Source: Glandiceps talaboti (taxonomy: Eukaryota > Hemichordata > Enteropneusta > Spengelidae). From it: DNA of 64,000 nt. Positions 42,010 to 64,000 of the stretch are shown piece after piece. The DNA is taken from positions 16,295,776 to 16,359,775 of the forward strand of contig NC_135568.1 in assembly GCF_964340395.1 (NCBI RefSeq), written 5' to 3'. Numbering within the stretch: the first letter of the stretch is position 1; each line of letters opens with the position of its first letter. The notes beneath the pieces were generated by a model, which saw nothing but the letters and a program-made list of their open reading frames with translations, ran no database searches and was not told the DNA's origin. Made by a program: the position numbers and the translations under genes.

Positions 42010-42190
42010 TTTTGTGACTGTGTTTCTATGTAATGTATTGTGTAATATTGTAAATATTGTAAACAAAACAAATTGTGTATTTTTATGTTGTGTGATGTTT
42101 GTGTTGTGTTGTGTTGTGTTGTGTTGTGTTGTGTCATGTCGTGTTGTGTTGTAACATGTTTTGTAATGTGATGTGTTGTGTTGTGTTTTT
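41940..42190. repeat. Compound microsatellite: GAGT, GT, then TGTTG
   Basis: A T-run leads into four GAGT units, then about 18 GT units (to about 42,006), and after a gap a TGTTG/TGTGTTG array (about 42,090-42,190). The minus-strand frames rich in Thr-His and Thr-Gln are read-through of these repeats. Confidence 0.9.
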
Positions 42191-42549
42191 GTTGATGCAG
42201 TACCCTTTACCATAATTGCAATTCCACTTATTCCAACCTCAGAGCTGGTGGATTTTTGGTAATCAAACCATAAATATGAGTGAGCTATTTGCATAATCAA
42301 TTAGGCTGTATATCATAAAACACTTGTTGATGTAACTTTTGCTTTTTAATGAGTAATTTGCATAATTACTGATTTTTGCTATATATCTTAAAAGTGCATA
42401 CTTTATATTCAGTTAAATTTGGTACACAAGTCAAACAAAGCTAATCACCTATGTTAAGTTGCATTCCGACAATAATTGCATGTAGGAACGAATATCTTAA
42501 GACTTTTGCCCTTACTAAGGTATTTTTAAATCTGGTTATCATTAATCTA

Positions 42550-42955
42550 AAATCCCCTTATACACATTTCAAAATTTTCACTTTATGTTTTCACATTTTT
42601 CAATTAATTCACAGAATCCCCTTGTACACATTTCACAATTTGCATTTTACATTTTCACATTTTCCAATTAATTCACAGAATCCACTTGTACACATTTCAC
42701 AATTTGCATTTTACGTTTTCACATTTTCCAATTAATTCACAGAATCCTTTCCAATTAATTCACAGAATCCACTTAATATACACATTTCACAATTTGCATT
42801 TTACGTTTTCACATTCAATTAATTCACAGAGAACATTTCATAATTTTCACTTTATGCTTTCACATTTTCCAATTAATTCACAGAATCCACTTATACACAT
42901 TTCACAATTTGCATTTTACGTTTTTCACACTTTTCAATTAATTCACAGAATAGTA
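42550..42955. repeat. ~64-bp A+T-rich minisatellite, 6-7 copies
   Basis: Units containing ACACATTTCACAATTTGCAT and TTCCAATTAATTCACAGAAT recur, with ACAG anchors at 42611, 42675, 42739, 42826, 42880 and 42945. Spacing is 64 bp for the first units and then irregular through partial duplications, for example a 23-bp copy at 42,762. Confidence 0.88.
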
Positions 42956-43221
42956 TTTTATTTACAAGACGTGACATTCCATTAAGTTATACTGTCATTT
43001 TTATATCCAGACAATCTGTGTTTATTCTGTCATTTTATATCTCGACAGTTATGTGAACTATTTTTGTAAGAAACACCAGAATTAAATGTAACCATTATAA
43101 ATTTACATCAACATGTGTGATTGTGCTTTTTTTCTTTATTTTAATTAACACAACTCCTTGATTTGCGGCGAAGAAATGTTATTATTTTCGATAAATTTTG
43201 ATTGGCTGAAGGTAACAATTG

Positions 43222-43573
43222 AAGTGGCCATATGGATGAGAATTGGGCATATATTTTGGATTTTTAATTCATAAAACAATTTTATCATGACTTCATACTT
43301 AAAAAGTCAATGTGAAACAACATAATGTCAACTTCTTGTTTGTAATTCAATAAATTGTAAAATATCACTAAATGTGTAAAAATGTTTGTATTGTACGTAC
43401 AATAACAAACTTTTTACACATATTTTAGACTTTCGCAATGTATTGAGTTACAAACACAGACGTAGTGAATGTTGTTTCACATTGATTTTGCAAGTAGGAA
43501 GCCATCATGGTAAAATTGTTTTGCAAATTAAAAACCCCAATTGAATACCAAATCCTCATCCATATGGCCACTT
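43222..43573. mobile_element. Near-perfect palindromic MITE, 352 bp
   Basis: AAGTGGCCATATGGATGAG at 43,222 is mirrored by CTCATCCATATGGCCACTT ending at 43,573. Similarity continues through almost the whole arm (AATGTGAAACAACAT / ATGTTGTTTCACATT) to the centre TTGTACGTACAA at about 43,391-43,402. The two arms differ by scattered substitutions. A decayed half copy lies at 57,625-57,840, so this is a repeat family. Confidence 0.9.
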
Positions 43574-43990
43574 TAAGAAGACATGGCAGGTGATCAATGA
43601 ACTATTGAACAATTCAGTGAACAAGCTATCAATGCAGACTTATTCCCAAGACACCCAACAACAGTCCTCTGACAGAAAGTTCCAATGTTGTGAACGAATT
43701 CAGTGACTTTTTCACAAACGTCAGTCCAAACCTTTGAATCCAATATTACATCAGCTATCAATTTCACATCTTGACAGTAACTATCCTTCTTCTTCCATCC
43801 AGTCACTCAACAAGATATTTTGAATAAAATAAAAGCTTTGGATCCATGTAAAGCTGGTGGTCATGACAAAATTCACCTGAAATTAGTCATAGAAGATACA
43901 CTTTATTTCGTCTTTAAGCACACATTATTCACTGCATGAGCCAAGAAATATTCCCAGACACTTGTACCAACCCTCCCCTACCCCCAGCTG
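43574..43990 (+). pseudogene. Decayed non-LTR retrotransposon reverse-transcriptase fragment
   Basis: In shifting plus-strand frames I read KTWQVINELL, then NEFSDFFTNVSPNL, then KIKALDPCKAGGHDKI followed by HLKLVIE. These match the linker and first reverse-transcriptase block of LINE elements (FNxFFxNVGPxLA and a K..K..G.D.I motif). Stops and frameshifts separate the pieces, so it is a pseudogene. It directly adjoins the palindromic element to its left. The clade and any link with the 37.5-kb fragment are not determined. Confidence 0.72.
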
Positions 43991-44140
43991 AGATATGCTA
44001 AACTGCTTTCTCCCACTGTCAACTGTCCTGATTGGTCACTGATAACCTTCCTTACCCATTCCCACTTAAAAAAACACTCCAATTGTATGACCAACATCTC
44101 TATCCCCACCAACATTGGAAGTTTATTATATGCCTTGAAG

Positions 44141-44202
44141 TGTATGTATGTATGTATGCATGTATGTATGCATGTATGTATGTATGTGTGTGTGTGTGTG
44201 AC
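44141..44202. repeat. TGTA/TGCA then TG microsatellite
   Basis: GTATGTATGTATGCATGTAT-type units, then about seven TG units. Confidence 0.9.
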
Positions 44203-44503
44203 ACGCACACATTTAAGCATACATGCATGTACATATTAAATAATTGTACACCATGTGGGCGTTATATTTCGACTGACAGTTACAAATGAGGCTCTTAACC
44301 AATCAGGATCAATCAGAAAGAACCATGAAGACTGGTATATCGAAAATCAAAACACAGACGATGAGTGTATGAACTTCTTCCTGGGAAGAATATATCGACA
44401 CCATGGACTAAGTAGCTGGAGTACAGGACAAATGCCATCCAGGCAATACACGCCTTCTGCGGTCGGCATGTATTTACCCAAACAGCATTTATTACATATT
44501 ATA

Positions 44504-44760
44504 TTATAGCATTACCAATTCCAGTGAATTTTGTGACGTCATCGCTGTACATTATTACTGATAATGTACTCCGTTATTGGGCATCGCGGCCCCGGAACGA
44601 GCATAACAATACAAGCTTACGTACATACATGTGTCGCTATGATTAGTATTCAGCTTCCGGGCCGAACATGGCAGACGATGTTCAGCGCTGTGTATATTAT
44701 ACGTTGTTTTGCGTTTCTCGGTCTACAAATTCACTGGAATTGGCAATACTATAAAATAAT
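44504..44760. mobile_element. MITE-like element with ~32-bp terminal inverted repeats
   Basis: TTACCAATTCCAGTGAATTT near 44,513 is mirrored by AAATTCACTGGAATTGGCAA at about 44,728-44,747, with flanking TATAG / CTATA also paired. The inside is not palindromic and codes for nothing visible. Confidence 0.8.
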
Positions 44761-44762
44761 AA

Positions 44763-44900
44763 CAATAATGTATGCCCTCCCAGTCCATAATGGACTCAAG
44801 CAAACTTTGCACTCCATAATGGGCTCGGCTGTCGCCTCGCCCATTATGTCGTTCAAAGTTTGCTTTCGTCCATTATGGGCTGGGAGGGTGTACATTATTG
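44763..44900. mobile_element. Palindromic MITE, 138 bp
   Basis: CAATAATGTATGCCCTCCCA at 44,763 is mirrored by TGGGAGGGTGTACATTATTG ending at 44,900. Pairing continues through TCCATAATGG / CCATTATGG, GCAAACTTTG / CAAAGTTTGC and CCATAATGGGC / GCCCATTATG. It lies two bases from the preceding element. Confidence 0.88.
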
Positions 44901-44934
44901 TTTAAATATACATTCATTCATGCATTCTGATACA

Positions 44935-45200
44935 CACACACACATACATACATACATACATACATACATACATACATACACACACACATACATACATACA
45001 TACACACATACATTCATCCATGCATTCTGATACACACACATACATACATACATATATACATAATACATACATACATACATACATACATACATACATACAT
45101 ACATACACATATATACATACATGCATACACACATATACATACATACATACATACATACATATACATACATACATACATACATACATACATACAGACAGAC
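44935..45200. repeat. (CATA)n microsatellite with CA tracts
   Basis: About 265 bp of CATA units, with CACACA interruptions and two TTCATTCATGCATTC-like spacers. All Met/Tyr/Val/Cys-rich minus-strand frames here are artefacts of this repeat. Confidence 0.95.
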
Positions 45201-45257
45201 ATACTGACAAACAAAGCCTGCTCTAAGAGACACTCTTCCATAATGATATCGCGGTAC

Positions 45258-45275
45258 AATAATAATAATAATAAT
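45258..45275. repeat. (AAT)n microsatellite
   Basis: Six AAT units (ATAATAATAATAATAATA). Confidence 0.85.
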
Positions 45276-45657
45276 ACAAACACACAAATATTAGCATTGT
45301 TATAATATGATTTATCATATCAAGATATTTCCGAGTACAAAATGTTGAATACAAATATACAAAATCTTTTACAACTCAAGTCATTGGAAAATTTTACAAA
45401 ATGTTTGTTACTTGACAAGTACTCTTCAGGTTGGAAGACACATTTACAGCCAATTTCAAAACTGTGTGTCTAAAATGTGAGTTTATCTTGGTTTATACAA
45501 TATTGGTTGACAAAGCCAGCACTTCACACATCAACTCATTAGACACTTCTTCTTTTTAAACTTTGCATGTGTATCTTTTCACTAAATATTTTCCTAATAT
45601 CAGGGAATTTTTACAGTTTCTTAAGTAGTGTTTATTTGAATGTTTTTTTTCCCTGTC

Positions 45658-45742
45658 AGTTGTACAGCGCATTATGATTATTATTTAATGTAATGCATTC
45701 GATAAGAATGCGCTTTTTAAGAAATAAAGATTGAACTCATTA
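45658..45742 (+). mobile_element. LINE/SINE-type 3' tail fragment
   Basis: TGTACAGCGCATTATGAT, a short spacer, then AAGAATGCGCTTTTTAAG and AAATAAAGATTGA. The GCGCATT/AATGCGC pair forms a stem just before an AATAAA-type end. This resembles the conserved 3' hairpin tail of CR1/L2-like LINEs and the SINEs that use them. No upstream body was recognised. Confidence 0.45.
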
Positions 45743-47040
45743 AAAATGAAGGCAGAATATATTCAAATAATTGTGATACACTGTTACTATATGACCCACT
45801 GTAGTAGACGACATGTATGTTAAGTTCAACACATAACATGCACTATACATTTCCCTACACTTCCATGACTTCTACGTTTACAATGTGTTTTGTTGTCAAG
45901 AGTAAAGAATCAACGTGTCTGCAGTGTTGTCCGTATCTAGCAATGTTGCATGAACCAACGAAAAAATACATTTTGTGTCACACTGTTCTGGCAAGGTAAG
46001 TTGAAATTGGCTCTAGTTTTCTTTACGATTGAAAGATTACTGAATAAATTTTTGCTCTTAGGCTAAGAAATTAGGAATTGGAGAATGTATGGTCATCACA
46101 TTGATGGCTTTTAGCAAATACATGAGGAAGGCATTCGACATATACGTAATTCAAATAGGTGAATTGTTTTGTCATTTTAAAAATATAATAACAAGCTGCC
46201 AAGATATAGCTAACATGATGCTGGCTTGGTGTTTCACTTGTGGGGCAATACGTTTTTGATACAAAGATAGACATATTTCAACTCTAGACTAACAGTAACA
46301 GAGACATAATAAACACAGTAGGAGCCTTTGCTCAATCACATTGAACACTGATAAGAATTGATATTCTTTCACAGTGCAGTAAAAACAGGCTTCTAATGAA
46401 AATGTTACACATAGACTTGATGTTTTAATGGCTGCAATTGTTTATTTTCAAACTGATAATCAACATTTCAACTTGACTACTTCTACATCTCCACTGTGCA
46501 TGGTACCTAATATGTAATTAATTCCTTTGCATTAGAAGTTGTCTGCGGGTGTGTAATAAATGTCATGTTACAGATGCACATGAGTGAAGCACCAAGCCTA
46601 CATCATTGTAGCTGTAACTTATTTCTGCCTCCTTTCCCCACAATTATATCCATTTGATAAATTATCTAAAAATGTTGGTATTTTGGGTCACTGAGTCTTA
46701 ATTTCATATCTGCATGTAGTCATTATTGCTATTGCCACGATTTGGGACAGAGACATATTTGACTAGTTGCCATGACAACTAATGTTTGCCTCTCTCCCTC
46801 AATTGCATATGTGGTTCAGAAGTTTAAAAAAGGTTTAGCTGCCATATATGTGAAATATTGCATTTATTTTTATGTTCATTTTGATCTGTCCATTAAATCA
46901 GTTTGTTTTTTGTTTTTTTGGGGCTATAATTTACACTAAGATGTAAAAACTATCAGATCCAACAAGTACTGGTAGGTATAAAAGACAGTTAACTTGAAAC
47001 AGAGTGGCACCTGACTACAAATTTCTTTTCCTTATGTGAA
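45743..47040. other. Unannotated intergenic stretch
   Basis: A+T-rich sequence with no gene, RNA or clear repeat that I can support. Short frames on both strands have no recognisable motifs. Confidence 0.5.
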
Positions 47041-47041
47041 A

Positions 47042-47375
47042 AAAAAAGAAAAAAAAGTTTGTTTCCGATAAAGTAGCCTTTGGAAATAGGGTAGGTAGGT
47101 CATTATTTTATTTTACTTCGTTGTTTTACCTTTACTTTTTAATTGTTTTTTTTTTTTTGAAAAATATTACTTTGAACCAAAAACAGACAAAATGTCGGTA
47201 AGAATACCCCTTCTGACATCGTTGTTGATATATGTACAGATATCTGTAGGGAAAGAAAACAGAAGATGACAAAGAATTTCTGAACTTTTTGTTTTAAATG
47301 TGTAAACAAGTGTTTAGTATTGGTGGCATAAACTGGGGTCAGTCGGGTTACTATCGGAAACACACATTTTTTTAA
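47042..47375. mobile_element. MITE-like element with imperfect inverted ends
   Basis: AAAAAAAAGTTTGTTTCCGAT at the left (about 47,052-47,071) pairs with ATCGGAAACACACATTTTTT at the right (about 47,352-47,373). Further matches lie just inside. The inner GGGTAGGTAGGTCATT resembles sequence in the element at 53,085-53,410, suggesting one family. Confidence 0.6.
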
Positions 47376-48365
47376 AATCTTATTTTGCCTTTATATACAT
47401 TTATTTTTTGGTTTAAAAAATCTTACTAACATTGCTTCATTACTTCTGGTGTGAAAAAACCCACAATTTATACTAACATTGTTACATTGTTACTTTAGTC
47501 ATCTGGCTTCACAATTTTTTTTGCCAACATTGTTACATTTTCTTTGTGTGACTAGGACCTTCAACTGACTCACAAAAAATGTAGCAACTACACTAGAAGT
47601 ATTGTTAAGCTTGAGAGTAAAATGTAGCAATGTTAGATTTTTATAGAATCAGGCTACAATCTATTTCAAGTTCAACTAGTTTCTTACTTAACTGTAATAC
47701 GTACAGATCTTGGAGAGAAAACACTCTGTTACGTAACAGTACTGTAGTCACCACTTGCATCTCCTCCAGTTCCAAATATATATATATAAGAATTTAGTAT
47801 GTATGATTACTGTAATGTATTACAGGTAAAATGTAACATATATTCTATGTACCTTAAAATATTGGGATGCCAGACTTTGTTTTAGTTTCTCATCATAACG
47901 ATGGGTCAGTTAAAAAAGTATTATTTTAAAAAAATGTAAGTGTGTACATGGATGACTTAGAAATGACAAAAGTTGGAAGATAAAATTGAACCATTTCTTT
48001 TACATAAAAAGGCCTATATACACATTTGTGGGTTGCCATCTTACATTAGTGATGTTGTCATTTTTTCTAAACCTGTCATTAAGGGCATCGATGTTTCAAA
48101 ATTCCTTCTGAGATCACATAAATATAGGGGTTGCTTTGGTCATTCAAAACATAAACATAGAAACAGCAACCCTTAGTACAATAATCTGTAACCTTATTAT
48201 TGAAAAAAAAGTTGTTCTTAGTAATAGACAAGAAAAATCGTCAAAATGCAACATTTTGTTTGAATGTGTAATTTGGAGAAAAAATCTGTGTGTGATATAA
48301 AATACATTGTGCTGCCTAATTGAATCTTTCTAGTCACTCTGGTTTGGTAGTAAATTTCACAGATA
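47376..48365. other. Unannotated intergenic stretch
   Basis: A+T-rich, with two short ACATTGTTACATT-type direct repeats near 47,475-47,540 and a (TA)n run near 47,776. No gene can be supported. Confidence 0.5.
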
Positions 48366-48369
48366 AATC

Positions 48370-48452
48370 CAATATGACAAATTTCGGGCAAACATCCTTT
48401 TTGTGAAATAAATTCAAAATAAGTTGTTCATTCTGGAATAATAATAAAGTAA
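48370..48452. repeat. Dispersed repeat fragment (shared with 54,825-54,910)
   Basis: The order TTTCGGGCAAA, CTTTTTGTGAAATAAATTC, then TTGTTCATTCTGGAATAA is matched at 54,835-54,906 with small changes, so the two are copies of one dispersed element. Confidence 0.7.
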
Positions 48453-48467
48453 ATTAAATTTTTAAGA

Positions 48468-48615
48468 ATTTGTATAAAATCCAAGAAAAATCTTCACAGG
48501 CATATTCAATTTGCATAAAATCCAAGATCTGTATAAAATCCAAGAAAAATCGTCACAGCCATATTCAATTTGTATAAAATCCAAGAAAAAAATTGTCATA
48601 GCCATATTCAATGCA
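48468..48615. repeat. ~41-bp tandem repeat, ~3.5 copies
   Basis: Units TTTGTATAAAATCCAAGAAA followed by ATCNTCACAGNCATATTCAA, with one truncated copy in the middle (near 48,512-48,530). Confidence 0.85.
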
Positions 48616-48853
48616 CATATAGTATAATGTACATGATTATGTAAATTACTGAGTCTTGGATTTAAAGGAATGCTAAAAGCTTTCAATACTATCATTTTGG
48701 CAAGTGTGAAGATATGTCACTCTGGAATAAGTCTATCAACACATGTCAGTTCCTTGATTATCTTTTAAAAATCAATTTACAAGCCTCTTGGTGAGAAAAT
48801 TCAGACTCAGAGTGATAAACATAGTATTTAATATTTACATTGATGACTTGCCA

Positions 48854-48898
48854 GGTTATCATAGAGACGGTTATCATAGAGACGGTTATCATAGACGA
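48854..48898. repeat. 15-bp tandem repeat, 3 copies
   Basis: GGTTATCATAGAGAC at 48854 and 48869, with a third shortened copy at 48884. Confidence 0.9.
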
Positions 48899-48942
48899 TG
48901 TACAACATGCTTTCCTTATCTCTATACTTACTTTGACTGGAA

Positions 48943-49395
48943 GGGAACCCTGGTAAGGTGAGTGGGGAACTCAGGTAGGTTTTATCTACTTGCCACCCTT
49001 AACTAACAAACTAGTGGGGAACCCTGGTGAAGTGACTGGGGAACTCAGGTAGGTTTCATCTACTTGCCATCCTTAACTAACAAACTGGTAGGGAACCCTG
49101 GTGAAGTGACTGGGGAACTCAGGTAGGTTTTATCTACTTGCCATCCTTATAGAACAGTGAGTGGTAGGGAACCTTGGACAAATGACTGGGGAACTCAGGT
49201 ACACATAGATTTTACTTACTTATTACCCTTAACAAAAACACTGGAGTAAACCCTGGTAAAGTGACTGGGCAAGTCAGGTAGATTTTACCTACACTGTACT
49301 TATCACCCTTCACAAAAACACTGATGGGTAACCCTGGTAAAGTGACTACGTAACTAGTACTCAGGTAGATTTTACCTAATTTTACCATCCTCAAC
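48943..49395. repeat. ~74-bp minisatellite, ~6 copies
   Basis: Units GGGAACCCTGGTGAAGTGAC, then TGGGGAACTCAGGTAGG, then TTTATCTACTTGCC begin at 48943, 49017, 49091 and 49167. Later copies (to about 49,395) are more diverged. It lies just downstream of the 3' end of the minus-strand gene. Confidence 0.9.
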
Positions 49396-49621
49396 AAAAT
49401 ACCATTTGTTTAGTCAGGGTTCACCATCAAATTTATGGTACAAAGTTTGACAACCTTTGCAATTTCAGATAGTTTCAATCCTCTGTCACTAGAGTTCCAA
49501 AATGTTACCAAAACATTATTAAATTGTCACCCTTACTTTCATTCAGATGTTGAAACCAAAACTATCCAATACTTGCTCATTCTAACCCTGCAAAAATTTC
49601 ACTACTTCTATTTTCATTTAG

Positions 49622-49627
49622 TTTATT
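49622..49627 (-). promoter_or_regulatory. Possible polyadenylation signal (AATAAA on minus strand)
   Basis: TTTATT on the plus strand, about 165 bp beyond the stop codon of the minus-strand gene. The position suits a short 3' UTR, but the motif is common in A+T-rich DNA. Confidence 0.35.
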
Positions 49628-49791
49628 TTGTTAGAAAATCCAATCTCCTATGCATGCTCCAGGCGGCATAAGTTATATTGTAAATATATGAATTCTTGAA
49701 TAACTGCATAGTGTAAATTTGACGGTCAGGTGGAATTTTAGTTCAAAGTCAATGTTACAAAACAAAGTAACTAACTTCAACCAGAGTTTCT

Positions 49792-63957
<14,166 letters not shown>

Positions 63958-64000
63958 CTCACAAACACAGACACACAGAAACACACACAATATCATTTCC

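Noticed and set aside
44895-45287. Met/Tyr/Val/Cys-rich minus-strand frames
   Set aside because: Translation of the CATA/CA microsatellite.

Overview
The window is eukaryotic, almost certainly from an animal. It has spliced exons with GT-AG borders, microsatellites, degraded non-LTR retrotransposons and many palindromic MITE-like elements. There is no operon structure, RNA gene or CRISPR array. The protein type (a long secreted-looking chain of fibronectin-III-like modules with one galactose-binding-like domain) suggests a marine invertebrate such as a lophotrochozoan or a cephalochordate, but the sequence alone does not fix the species.

Layout: (1) About 1-31,560 is one uninterrupted satellite with a 49-bp monomer (about 644 copies) and nested higher-order repeats (about 980, 1,468, 1,713, 2,450 and 6,563 bp). 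It continues off the left edge and has no coding potential. (2) 31,561-36,555 holds two tandem copies of a non-coding unit of about 2.4 kb. The second copy begins with a single satellite monomer, so the satellite may be an expansion of one end of this unit. (3) 36,556-49,700 is intergenic. It holds two non-LTR retrotransposon remnants, a LINE/SINE-type 3' tail, several palindromic MITE-like elements, and minisatellites of 188, 74, 64, 41, 32 and 15 bp. (4) 49,792-63,957 on the minus strand is the 3' part of a real multi-exon gene. I assembled 19 exons with GT-AG borders and fully compatible phases, giving 1,218 residues and a stop at 49,792-49,794. The 5' end lies beyond the right edge.

The product reads as about nine FN3-like modules with one six-cysteine insert and one galactose-binding (CBM/DUF642-like) domain. 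No transmembrane segment is visible in the part present, which fits an extracellular matrix or secreted adhesion protein. Its introns are rich in MITEs and microsatellites, and one exon edge has been tandemly copied.

The strongest second-look items are the nested satellite and its possible origin, the density and variety of foldback elements, the 188-bp array, and the module/intron-phase design of the gene. I did not find a convincing wholly new biochemical system.
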